From contig CAIOXF010000206.1 in NCBI GenBank assembly GCA_903862155.1, positions 1 to 16,033 of the forward strand: a stretch of DNA of 16,033 nucleotides, written 5' to 3'. The notes beneath the pieces were generated by a model that had not been told where the DNA came from, ran no database searches, and worked only from the letters and a program-made list of their open reading frames with translations. Shown here piece by piece: positions 5,641 to 12,609 of the stretch. The position numbers and the translations under genes were made by a program. The stretch's first letter is position 1. Every line of letters begins with the position of its first letter. The stretch comes from an uncultured cyanobacterium (GTDB lineage Bacteria; Cyanobacteriota; Cyanobacteriia; PCC-6307; Cyanobiaceae).

Positions 5641-7563
5641 TCAGGCGGCGATGGGCTCGCGCGGGGCGACGGCGGGGATTGTGGCGCCGAAACGCTTGAG
5701 GATCGTCTCGGCCATCTGGGGCGGGGTGAGCCCCAGGGCTTCCTTGCTCTGTTGCGGCGAGGCGTGATCCACGAGCACGTCGGGAATGCCCAGGCGCAGC
5801 ACCGGCACGAGCACGTCGTGGTCGTTCAGGGTTTCCACCACCGCGGCACCGAAGCCACCGGCCAGGCAAGCCTCTTCCATCGTCACCACCCGGCCGATGC
5901 GCTGGGCCATCGGCAGGATCAGGGCCTCATCGAGCGGCCGCAGGAAGCGCGCGTTGATCACAGCGGCGCGCACCCCGCGCTCCTGCAGCAGCCCAGCCGT
6001 GGCCAGGGCGGGATACACCATCGAGCCGTAGGCCACGATCAGCAGATCATCGCCATCGGTGAGCAGCTCACCCCGGCCGATCTCGAGCGGCTCGAAGCCT
6101 TCTTCTGCCAGGGGAACACCTTCACCTTCGCCGCGGGGAATGCGCATCGCGCAGGGGCCGCTGTGGTGAATGGAGGTCACGAGCATGCGCTGCAGCTCCG
6201 CCTCATCCTTGGGCGCCATCACCGTGAAGTTGGGCACGGCGCGGAGATAGCTGATGTCGTACTGGCCCTGGTGGGTGGGGCCATCGGCCCCCACGATCCC
6301 TGCCCGGTCCAACACGAAGGTGACGGGCAGGTTCTGGATGCCCACGTCGTGGATGAGCTGGTCGTAGGCGCGCTGCAGGAAGGTGCTGTAGATCGCCACC
6401 ACCGGTTTGAGGCCCTCGCAGGCCATGCCGGCCGCCATGGTCACGGCGTGCTGCTCGGCGATGCCCACGTCGAAGTACTGGTTGGGCACGGCCTTCTCCA
6501 GCAGATCCAGGCCCGTACCCGTGGCCATGGCAGCGGTGATGCCCACCACGGTGGGGTCTTGCTCGCAGAGTTTCACAAGCGTTTGGCCGAACACCTTGCT
6601 GTAGCTGGGCGGCTTGGGCTTGGTGGAGGGGTAGGCCTTGCCGGTGGCCAGATCGAACGCGTTCTGGGCGTGGTAGCCCACCTGATCGGCTTCGGCGTAG
6701 GGGTAGCCCTTGCCCTTGGTGGTGGCCACATGCACCAGCACCGGCCCATCATGCTCGTGGGCCTGCTGGAACACCTTCACCATGCCGGCGATGTCGTGGC
6801 CATCAACCGGGCCCATGTAGGTGAAGCCGAGCTCCTCAAACACGGCGCCGAGCTTGGGCACCGCCAGGCGCTTCATGCTCTCCTTGAGGTTCTTCAGCTC
6901 GGGCGGCAGCTCCCCGTGCATGAAGGGCAGGTGCTTGATCGCCTCCTCGGCGTTGTCTTGCAAAAACTGCAGCGGCTTGCTGTGCCGCATGCGATTGAGG
7001 TGCGTGGAGAGAGCACCTACAGGCGGACTGATCGACATGTCGTTGTCGTTCAGCACCACCAGCAGCCGGGTTTTGGGCAGGTGGCCGGCGTGGTTGATGG
7101 CCTCCAGGGCCATGCCGCCGGTGAGAGCGCCGTCGCCAATCACCGCCACGCTCTTGAAGTTTTCGCCGCAGGCGTCGCGGGCCAGGGCCATGCCCAGGGC
7201 CGCAGAAATCGAGGTGCTGGCGTGGCCTGCGCCGAAGTGGTCGAACTTGCTCTCGCAGCGCTTGAGATAGCCGGCCACGCCATCCTTCTGGCGCAGCGTA
7301 TGGAAATCGTTGTAGCGGCCGGTGATCAGCTTGTGGGGATAGGCCTGGTGGCCCACGTCCCACACCACCTTGTCGTGGTCGAGATCGAGGGTTTGATACA
7401 GCGCCAGGGTGAGCTCCACCACGCCCAGACCGGGACCGAGGTGCCCGCCGCTGGTGCTCACCACGTCGAGGTGACGCTCGCGGATCTGGCGAGCCACGTC
7501 CTCCAGTTCAGCGGTGCTGAGCCCGTGCAGCTGATTGGGATGACTCAGCTCGCTGAGATGCAT
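5641..7563 (-). CDS. dxs: 1-deoxy-D-xylulose-5-phosphate synthase
   Basis: A 640-residue thiamine-diphosphate enzyme that condenses pyruvate with glyceraldehyde 3-phosphate, the first step of the MEP pathway supplying chlorophyll phytyl chains, carotenoids and quinones. Visible motifs are TSGGHLGPGLGVVELT (38-53, with His41), WDVGHQAYPHKL (68-79), the thiamine-diphosphate motif GDGALTGG (143-150) closing at Asn172 in LNDND, and in the transketolase pyrimidine domain VLDRAGIVGADGPTHQG. The C-terminal transketolase domain includes the GYGS-like LLIVAYGSM. Length is normal for the family. The start MHLSELSHPNQL is typical of cyanobacterial Dxs. It diverges from ilvA over 107 bases and is followed at 5 bases by the reductase, likely a two-gene operon. 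Confidence 0.97.
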   Translation of the reverse strand: MHLSELSHPNQLHGLSTAELEDVARQIRERHLDVVSTSGGHLGPGLGVVELTLALYQTLDLDHDKVVWDVGHQAYPHKLITGRYNDFHTLRQKDGVAGYLKRCESKFDHFGAGHASTSISAALGMALARDACGENFKSVAVIGDGALTGGMALEAINHAGHLPKTRLLVVLNDNDMSISPPVGALSTHLNRMRHSKPLQFLQDNAEEAIKHLPFMHGELPPELKNLKESMKRLAVPKLGAVFEELGFTYMGPVDGHDIAGMVKVFQQAHEHDGPVLVHVATTKGKGYPYAEADQVGYHAQNAFDLATGKAYPSTKPKPPSYSKVFGQTLVKLCEQDPTVVGITAAMATGTGLDLLEKAVPNQYFDVGIAEQHAVTMAAGMACEGLKPVVAIYSTFLQRAYDQLIHDVGIQNLPVTFVLDRAGIVGADGPTHQGQYDISYLRAVPNFTVMAPKDEAELQRMLVTSIHHSGPCAMRIPRGEGEGVPLAEEGFEPLEIGRGELLTDGDDLLIVAYGSMVYPALATAGLLQERGVRAAVINARFLRPLDEALILPMAQRIGRVVTMEEACLAGGFGAAVVETLNDHDVLVPVLRLGIPDVLVDHASPQQSKEALGLTPPQMAETILKRFGATIPAVAPREPIAA

Positions 7564-7586
7564 GCACGGCGCCGGGAGTGCCTTGC

Positions 7587-7592
7587 AATGTA
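7587..7592 (-). promoter_or_regulatory. Candidate -10 element for dxs
   Basis: The minus strand reads CCTACATTGC here, with TACATT 23 bases before the dxs ATG. It fits TAnnnT. No good -35 at the standard distance is visible. The same TACATTG string precedes ftsH. It lies in the 107-base dxs/ilvA divergent gap, which also holds a short hairpin CGGCCC-gg-GGGCCG close to ilvA. Confidence 0.35.
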
Positions 7593-7670
7593 GGCGGTGC
7601 AGCCGGGTGAACTGTGGGTGTTGCCACCGATCAGGGACGGCCCGGGGGCCGGGTGGGCAAAACTGGCCGG

Positions 7671-9281
7671 ATGACCGAGGCCCCCAGCTCCAGCGCGCCC
7701 GCCCAGCCCACTTCGGGCGTTCCCGGCGACATGCTGCAGCGCATCCTGCGGGCCCGCGTCTACGACGTAGCGATCGAATCGCCCCTGGATCCGGCCCCCG
7801 GTCTCTCGGCCCGGCTGGCCAACACCGTGCTGCTCAAGCGGGAAGACCTGCAGCCGGTGTTCAGCTTCAAGCTGCGGGGCGCCTACAACAAGATGGCGGG
7901 CCTCAGCCCGGCCGAGCTCGAGCGCGGCGTCATCGCCGCCAGTGCCGGCAATCACGCCCAGGGCGTGGCCCTCGGGGCCCAGCGGCTGGGCTGCCGGGCG
8001 GTGATCGTGATGCCGCTCACCACTCCTGAGGTGAAGGTGCGGGCCGTGGCCAACCGCGGCGCCGAGGTGGTGCTCCACGGCGACAGCTACGACGATGCCT
8101 GCGCCGAGGCCAACCGCATTGCGGCCGAACGGGGCCTCACCTTCATCCATCCCTTCGACGATCCCGATGTGATCGCCGGCCAGGGCACGATCGCGATCGA
8201 AATCCTGCGCCAGTGCTCCGAACCGCCGGATGTGATCTACGTGGCGGTGGGGGGCGGCGGCCTGATCGCCGGCATCGGCGCCTACGTGAAGGCGATCTGG
8301 CCCCAGGTGGAGATCGTGGGCGTGGAGCCCGTGGATGCCGATGCCATGGCCCGCTCCCTGGCCTGCGGCGATCGGGTGCGGCTGGAGCAGGTGGGCCTGT
8401 TTGCCGATGGGGTGGCGGTACGGCTGGTGGGTCAGCACACCTTTGCCATTGCCCGGGAGGTGGTGGACCGGATGGTGACGGTGGACACCGACGCCATCTG
8501 CGCCGCCATCAAAGACGTGTTCGAAGACACCCGCTCGATCCTGGAGCCCGCCGGCGCCCTGGCGGTAGCCGGGATGAAAGCCGATGTGGCCCAGCGCCAG
8601 CTGCATGGCCGAACCCTGGTGGCGGTGGCCTGCGGCGCCAACATGAACTTCGATCGGCTGCGCTTCGTGGCCGAGCGCACCGAGATCGGCGAAGACCGCG
8701 AAGCCATGCTCGCGGTGGAGATCCCGGAGCAGGCCGGCAGCCTGCGGCGCTTCTGCACCCTGCTGGGCAACCGCAACCTCACCGAGTTCAGTTACCGCCT
8801 GGCCGACCCGAGCCGGGCCCACATCTTTGTGGGGGTGCAAACCACCGGCACCAGCGACGAGGCCGACCTGATCCACGACGTGCGGGCCGCCGGCTTCCCC
8901 TGCCTCGACCTCTCCAACAACGAGCTGGCGAAGCTTCACCTGCGTCACATGGTGGGGGGGCGGATGCCGGCCAGCGCCGGTGAGGCCGCCGGCCAAGGCC
9001 GGGAGCTGCTCTATCGCTTCGAGTTTCCGGAGAGGCCGGGGGCGCTGATGCGCTTCCTCACCAGCCTTCACCCCAACTGGAACATCAGCATCTTTCACTA
9101 CCGCAACCACGGCGCCGACGTGGGCCGGATCGTGGTGGGCGTGCAGGTGCCGCCGGCCGACATGGGGGCCTGGCAGGGGTTCCTCGATGGCCTCGGCTAT
9201 CAGTACGAAGACGAGAGTGACAATCCGGCCTACCGGGTGTTCCTCGGCCCCAGCGCGGCGCCCCTGCCCGCCCTGGCCTGA
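7671..9281 (+). CDS. ilvA: Threonine ammonia-lyase, biosynthetic
   Basis: A 536-residue PLP enzyme converting threonine to 2-oxobutanoate and ammonia, the committed step to isoleucine. The PLP lysine is Lys67 in FSFKLRGAYNKM, the phosphate-binding glycine loop is VGGGGL (193-198), and SAGNHAQG is present. Two C-terminal ACT-like regulatory domains are visible, beginning near EIPEQAGSLRRF (about 350) and FEFPERPGALMRF (about 450), so this is the long allosteric form inhibited by isoleucine in relatives, not the short catabolic enzyme. ATG at 7671 (MTEAPSSSAPAQ) is preferred over ATG at 7614, which would add a Gly/Arg-rich stretch lacking family character. It diverges from dxs, and scpB follows after 37 bases with its own candidate promoter. 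Confidence 0.95.
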   Translation: MTEAPSSSAPAQPTSGVPGDMLQRILRARVYDVAIESPLDPAPGLSARLANTVLLKREDLQPVFSFKLRGAYNKMAGLSPAELERGVIAASAGNHAQGVALGAQRLGCRAVIVMPLTTPEVKVRAVANRGAEVVLHGDSYDDACAEANRIAAERGLTFIHPFDDPDVIAGQGTIAIEILRQCSEPPDVIYVAVGGGGLIAGIGAYVKAIWPQVEIVGVEPVDADAMARSLACGDRVRLEQVGLFADGVAVRLVGQHTFAIAREVVDRMVTVDTDAICAAIKDVFEDTRSILEPAGALAVAGMKADVAQRQLHGRTLVAVACGANMNFDRLRFVAERTEIGEDREAMLAVEIPEQAGSLRRFCTLLGNRNLTEFSYRLADPSRAHIFVGVQTTGTSDEADLIHDVRAAGFPCLDLSNNELAKLHLRHMVGGRMPASAGEAAGQGRELLYRFEFPERPGALMRFLTSLHPNWNISIFHYRNHGADVGRIVVGVQVPPADMGAWQGFLDGLGYQYEDESDNPAYRVFLGPSAAPLPALA

Positions 9282-9287
9282 GGGCGT

Positions 9288-9293
9288 TACGTT
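9288..9293 (+). promoter_or_regulatory. Candidate -10 element for scpB
   Basis: CGTTACGTTGA starts 4 bases after the ilvA stop, with TACGTT 25 bases before the scpB GTG. It resembles CGTTACATTGG ahead of ftsH. If used, it would give a leader of about 18-20 bases carrying the GGAGGA ribosome site. No clear -35 is visible. Confidence 0.35.
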
Positions 9294-9308
9294 GACCCAT
9301 CGGACCGC

Positions 9309-9314
9309 GGAGGA
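9309..9314 (+). promoter_or_regulatory. Strong ribosome binding site that decides the scpB start
   Basis: GGAGGA stands 4 bases before GTG at 9319. Most genes in this window lack a recognisable Shine-Dalgarno sequence, so this supports the GTG over the downstream ATG at 9370. Confidence 0.55.
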
Positions 9315-9318
9315 CCCA

Positions 9319-9888
9319 GTGCCATCGACGGATCCCCAGAGCGCAGCCGCGAGCCCAGCTTCAGTGGCGATGGCCACGCTGTCGTTGCCGGCGCGGATCG
9401 AGGCGATCCTCTACCTGAAGGGCAAACCACTCACCCTCGGGGAGATCGCCGAGATCGCCGGGGTGGCCCGCGACGAGGTGGAGATGGGCCTGCTCACCCT
9501 GATGGCCGACTACGCCCATCGCGACACGGCCCTGGAGATCCGCCAGGAGAGCCAGCGCTACAGCCTGCAGCTGCGCGAAAGCCTGGGTGATCTGGTGCAA
9601 AACCTGCTGCCGGTGGATCTCTCCACTGCGGCCCTGCGCACCCTGGCCACCATTGCCCTCAAGAAGCGGATCCTGCAGTCGGAGCTGGTGGAACTGCGGG
9701 GCTCCGGTGCCTACGACCACATCAAGGAACTGCTGGCCCAGAACTTCATCGAGCGCAAGCGCCAGAGCGAGGGGCGTTCCTTCTGGCTGAGCCCCAGCGA
9801 AAAGTTCCACCGCACCTTCGCGGTGAAGGCCGATGAGCTCCAGGCAAACCGCAAACCAAACCGAGAGCCGGAGCAGCGGGCCGCCTGA
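9319..9888 (+). CDS. scpB: Segregation and condensation protein B
   Basis: A 189-residue ScpB, the winged-helix partner that bridges ScpA and the Smc ATPase in the bacterial condensin. The first winged helix runs from about LPARIEAILYLKGKPLTLGEIAEIAG; the second includes ALRTLATIALKKRILQSELVELRGSGAYDHIKEL, matching the family's conserved second-wing core. The C-terminus is short, basic and Arg/Asn-rich (LQANRKPNREPEQRAA). GTG at 9319 is chosen for the GGAGGA site just before it; starting at ATG 9370 would still keep the whole fold. It follows ilvA by 37 bases and precedes yggT by 70. No scpA is visible in the window. Confidence 0.9.
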   Translation: MPSTDPQSAAASPASVAMATLSLPARIEAILYLKGKPLTLGEIAEIAGVARDEVEMGLLTLMADYAHRDTALEIRQESQRYSLQLRESLGDLVQNLLPVDLSTAALRTLATIALKKRILQSELVELRGSGAYDHIKELLAQNFIERKRQSEGRSFWLSPSEKFHRTFAVKADELQANRKPNREPEQRAA

Positions 9889-9958
9889 TCGGAGCCCAAA
9901 CCGGGAGGCGGGGATAGCTCCATAGAGTTGGGCCCATCCACCAGCCGCAGGCCAGCCC

Positions 9959-10249
9959 ATGGAGATCCTCAGCCAGTTGCTTGCCGTGTTGGCACGCACC
10001 ATGGAGATCTATTCCCTAGTGCTGCTGGTGCGGGTGCTGCTGAGCTGGTTCCCCAACCTCGACTGGGGCAACCCGGTGCTGAGCACGGTGAGCTCGATCA
10101 CCGACCCCTATCTCAATGCCTTCCGCGGCCTGATTCCGCCGCTGGGCGGGCTGGATCTCTCGGCGATCGTGGCCTTCCTGGCCCTGAGCTTCGGCCAGCA
10201 ACTGCTCCAGTCGGCCAGCGTGGGCTTGATGGGGGGCCTGGCCTACTGA
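9959..10249 (+). CDS. YggT family membrane protein (Ycf19/CCB3-like)
   Basis: A 96-residue protein with two hydrophobic segments, about residues 7-30 (LLAVLARTMEIYSLVLLVRVLLSW) and 66-88. Conserved YggT features are RVLLSWFPNLDW (25-36), the ITDPYLNAFRGLIPPLGGLDLS core (47-68) and a second helix with VAFLAL. Plastid and cyanobacterial relatives include Ycf19 and CCB3, the latter linked to cytochrome b6 haem attachment in Chlamydomonas; others affect cell division or envelope stress. Which role applies here cannot be told. It is single-domain and ends 29 bases from the convergent secreted-protein gene. It is probably read with scpB or from the AT-richer 9911-9930 region, where no firm promoter stands out. 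Confidence 0.9.
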   Translation: MEILSQLLAVLARTMEIYSLVLLVRVLLSWFPNLDWGNPVLSTVSSITDPYLNAFRGLIPPLGGLDLSAIVAFLALSFGQQLLQSASVGLMGGLAY

Positions 10250-10261
10250 GCTGAGTTGCGT

Positions 10262-10298
10262 AGCAGAGGTCGGGGTTTTTACGAACTCAGACCCTGCT
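10262..10298. terminator. Weak inverted repeat between convergent genes
   Basis: AGCAG-a-GGTC (10262-10271) pairs with GACC-CTGCT (10290-10298), with one bulge/mismatch and an 18-base loop that contains five T residues (10276-10280). An alternative pairing is CTGAGTT (10251-10257) with AACTCAG (10284-10290). It lies in the 29-base gap after yggT and runs into the last codons of the opposite gene. It might end transcription in both directions, but it is not a canonical intrinsic terminator. Confidence 0.3.
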
Positions 10299-10755
10299 CC
10301 AACGGCAGCAGCTCATCCCCCTCTCCTGCCCGCATCCGCACCGGGGCGCTGAAGCCGCGGGCTTTCACGTTGCGGACGGAGAGGGGCCCGGGGGTGCCCA
10401 TGGGCACCGCCAACCGCAGGGCGAAGGGGGAATCACCGGGCGGCACATCACCGATCGACCCCACCCGGGTGCGGTTCTGCAGCACCGGCTCGCCGCTGGC
10501 ATCCAGGATCAGCGCAAACACATCGGTATCAACCACGGGCTTGCGGCCCGGGTTGGTCACCACCCCCCGCAGGGCGTAGCAGCTGGCACCGGTGGGGGTG
10601 CGCAGTTCGGGCTGGGCGCCCACATCACCGGCGGGGCAGGGCTCCAGGCTCACCTCGCGCACCTGGAGATCGGCGGCCCAGGCGGGCTGGGGCAGCGCCA
10701 GGGGGGAGGTGAGCAGCAAGGCCAGCAGCAACACGCCGCGCAGCAGGGTGATCAC
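10279..10755 (-). CDS. Secreted protein of unknown function with an FxLYD-like fold
   Basis: A 158-residue protein. Its signal peptide has Arg6, a leucine-rich core (residues 8-20) and an AWA-AD cleavage site after residue 26. The mature part holds two cysteines (Cys39, Cys58) that could form a disulfide. The core GVVTNPGRKPVVDTDVFALI followed by GxPV and VPPGDSPFALRLAVP resembles the beta-sandwich of FxLYD-type domains (new N-linkage, variable strand, then PGxxxpF), though this is pattern recognition only. It begins at GTG 10755, overlapping the MazG-like gene by 4 bases (GTGA), so the two are translationally coupled. Function unknown; predicted periplasmic or lumenal. Confidence 0.75.
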   Translation of the reverse strand: MITLLRGVLLLALLLTSPLALPQPAWAADLQVREVSLEPCPAGDVGAQPELRTPTGASCYALRGVVTNPGRKPVVDTDVFALILDASGEPVLQNRTRVGSIGDVPPGDSPFALRLAVPMGTPGPLSVRNVKARGFSAPVRMRAGEGDELLPLEQGLSS

Positions 10756-11081
10756 CGGTTGTCGCCGTCGCCTGCGATCACGTTACGGGCGGCGCGACTG
10801 GCCAGCTTGTCGAGATTGGCCTGGGCGATCACCTCGAGATCCAGCCCAAGTTCGGTGGCCAGCTGGGCCACGTACCAGAGCACATCCCCCAGCTCCAGCT
10901 TGAGGGCCTCGATCACCTCCGGGCTGAAGCTGCCGCCCTGGTCGCGGATCACCTTTTTCACCTTGTCGGCCACCTCGCCGGCCTCGCCACAGAGGCCGAG
11001 CGTGGGATAGATGGGATTGGAACCGGCATCCGGGTAGCGAGCCGTGGCGCGCGACTGCTGCTGGTAGGCCAGAAAGTCCAT
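10752..11081 (-). CDS. MazG-like nucleoside triphosphate pyrophosphohydrolase
   Basis: A single-domain, all-alpha MazG-like protein of 109 residues from ATG 11081 (125 from ATG 11129). The metal-binding acidic residues are in LCGEAGEVADKVKKV (EAGE, Glu49 and Glu52 in long-form numbering) and LKLELGDVLWYVAQL (Glu79, Asp82), the ExxE...ExxD signature. Relatives hydrolyse nucleoside triphosphates to monophosphate and pyrophosphate as housecleaning or in ppGpp control. The downstream ATG gives MDFLAYQQQSRATARYP, which looks like the family start; the 16 extra codons upstream include AGT AGT and ACT, unusual in this GC-rich gene set, and would leave only 9 bases before pyk. The much longer open frame to 12500 is antisense to pyk and rejected. 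Confidence 0.85.
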   Translation of the reverse strand: MDFLAYQQQSRATARYPDAGSNPIYPTLGLCGEAGEVADKVKKVIRDQGGSFSPEVIEALKLELGDVLWYVAQLATELGLDLEVIAQANLDKLASRAARNVIAGDGDNR

Positions 11082-11109
11082 GGGGAAACGGCCGCCGGGA
11101 GCGGCGATG

Positions 11110-11125
11110 GTAGTTTCCGGACTAC
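11110..11125. promoter_or_regulatory. Possible operator between divergent MazG-like and pyk genes
   Basis: GTAGT-ttccgg-ACTAC: 5-base inverted arms (11110-11114 and 11121-11125) about a 6-base spacer, in the short divergent gap. TAGTTT (11111-11116) also fits TAnnnT, 22 bases before the pyk ATG. Either reading is weak; such short repeats occur by chance. Confidence 0.25.
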
Positions 11126-11138
11126 TCATGGCATCTGC

Positions 11139-12593
11139 ATGCCCAAGCCCGATCTCATGCGTCGCACCAAGATCGTGGCCACCATCGGGCCTGCCACCGA
11201 GTCCCCAGAACGTCTGCGCCAGCTGATCGAAGCCGGTGCCACCACGTTTCGCTTGAACTTCTCCCACGGCGACCACAGCGAGCACGCCGCCCGCGTCGCC
11301 ACCATCCGCCAGGTGTCCGCCGAGATGGGCGTGCACGTGGGGATCCTGCAAGACCTTCAGGGCCCCAAGATCCGCCTGGGCCGCTTCGCCGAGGGTCCGA
11401 TCAGCCTGGCCAAGGGCGACAGCTTCACGCTCACCTCGCGCGACGTGGCCTGCAATCGCGAGATCGCCACCGTCACCTACGACCGCCTCGCCGATGAGGT
11501 CACGGCCGGCAGCCGCATCCTGCTGGATGACGGCCGGGTGGAGATGCGTGTGGAGCGCGTGGATCAGGCGCAGCAAAACCTGCACTGCAGCGTGACCGTG
11601 GGCGGGGTGCTCTCCAATAACAAGGGTGTGAATTTCCCCGATGTGCAGCTCTCGATTCGGGCCCTCACCGATAAAGACCGCATCGATCTGGAGTTCGGCC
11701 TGAAGCAGGGCGTGGATTGGGTGGCGCTCAGCTTCGTGCGCAATCCCTCCGACATGCAGGAGATCAAGGATCTGATTGCGGGCCACGGCCACAGCACCCC
11801 GGTGGTGGCCAAGATCGAGAAATTCGAAGCCATCGATCAGATCGACGACATCCTGCCCCTGTGCGATGGGGTGATGGTGGCGCGGGGCGACCTGGGCGTG
11901 GAAATGCCTGCCGAAGAGGTACCGCTGCTGCAGAAGGAGCTGATCCGCAAATGCAACAGCCTTGGCATCCCGGTGATCACCGCCACCCAGATGCTCGATT
12001 CGATGGTGAGCTGCCCGCGGCCCACCCGCGCTGAGGTGAGCGATGTGGCCAACGCCATCCTCGATGGCACCGACGCCGTGATGCTCTCCAATGAGAGCGC
12101 CGTGGGCGACTTCCCGGTGGAAGCCGTGGCCACCATGGCCACCGTGGCCCGCCGCATCGAGCGCGATTACCCGCTCCGGGTGCTCGACAACCACATGGCC
12201 ACCACGATCCCCAATGCGATCTGCCAGGCCGTGAGCAGCGTGGCGCGTCAGCTCAACGCCGCCGCCATCCTGCCCCTCACCAAGAGCGGCGCCACAGCCC
12301 GCAACGTGAGCAAGTTCCGCCCCAGCACCCCGATCCTGGCGATCACCAGTGAGGAGAAGGTGGCCCGCCAGCTCCAGCTGGTGTGGGGCGTGAACCCCCT
12401 GCTGGTGAGCGAGATGGATACCAGCAGCTCCACCTTCAGCAAGGCCATGGCCGTGGCCCAGGAGCAGGGGGTGCTCGCCCAGGGTGATCTGGTGGTGCAA
12501 ACCTGCGGCACCCTGGCCGGAGTGAGCGGCTCAACAGACCTGCTCAAGGTGGGCCTGGTGGGCAGCGAAGGGAGCGCACCCGTCATCCTGTAG
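11139..12593 (+). CDS. pyk: Pyruvate kinase
   Basis: A 484-residue enzyme turning phosphoenolpyruvate and ADP into pyruvate and ATP, the last glycolytic step. Conserved elements are RRTKIVATIGPATES (8-22), FRLNFSHG (37-44), LQDLQGPKIRLG, the catalytic region AKIEKFEAIDQIDD with Lys225 and Glu227, MVARGDLGVE (246-255), TATQMLDSM and DAVMLSNESAVGDFPVEAV. The usual A/B/C barrel layout ends in the allosteric C-domain with TKSGATARNVSKFRP. It lacks the extra C-terminal PEP-utiliser-like extension present in the long cyanobacterial isozyme. ATG at 11139 is chosen; an in-frame ATG at 11157 (MRRTKIV) is possible. A MacB/FtsX permease gene follows after 16 bases and may share its transcript. Confidence 0.96.
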   Translation: MPKPDLMRRTKIVATIGPATESPERLRQLIEAGATTFRLNFSHGDHSEHAARVATIRQVSAEMGVHVGILQDLQGPKIRLGRFAEGPISLAKGDSFTLTSRDVACNREIATVTYDRLADEVTAGSRILLDDGRVEMRVERVDQAQQNLHCSVTVGGVLSNNKGVNFPDVQLSIRALTDKDRIDLEFGLKQGVDWVALSFVRNPSDMQEIKDLIAGHGHSTPVVAKIEKFEAIDQIDDILPLCDGVMVARGDLGVEMPAEEVPLLQKELIRKCNSLGIPVITATQMLDSMVSCPRPTRAEVSDVANAILDGTDAVMLSNESAVGDFPVEAVATMATVARRIERDYPLRVLDNHMATTIPNAICQAVSSVARQLNAAAILPLTKSGATARNVSKFRPSTPILAITSEEKVARQLQLVWGVNPLLVSEMDTSSSTFSKAMAVAQEQGVLAQGDLVVQTCGTLAGVSGSTDLLKVGLVGSEGSAPVIL

Positions 12594-12609
12594 GGCCCTC
12601 CCCAGCCCG

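Noticed and set aside
5636..5869. N-terminal extension of the reductase to 480 residues
   Set aside because: The extra part lies inside dxs, is Arg/Pro-rich, and the FAD-binding motif starts naturally just after GTG 5635.
5629..7593. Plus-strand open frame of 654 codons antisense to dxs
   Set aside because: Dxs is unmistakable on the minus strand. The antisense translation is His/Gly/Val-rich with no family character, as expected opposite a GC-rich gene.
7641..7654. Hairpin CGGCCC-gg-GGGCCG upstream of ilvA as an attenuator or riboswitch
   Set aside because: The stem is only 6 bp, there is no leader peptide with isoleucine or threonine codons and no T-tract, so it is likely a chance feature of GC-rich sequence.
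7545..9377. Minus-strand open frame of 610 codons antisense to ilvA
   Set aside because: The plus strand encodes complete IlvA with all motifs. The antisense protein is His- and Gly-rich and of no recognisable family.
11130..12500. Upstream extension of the MazG-like frame across pyk
   Set aside because: It is antisense to pyruvate kinase, and MazG similarity begins only near 11081.
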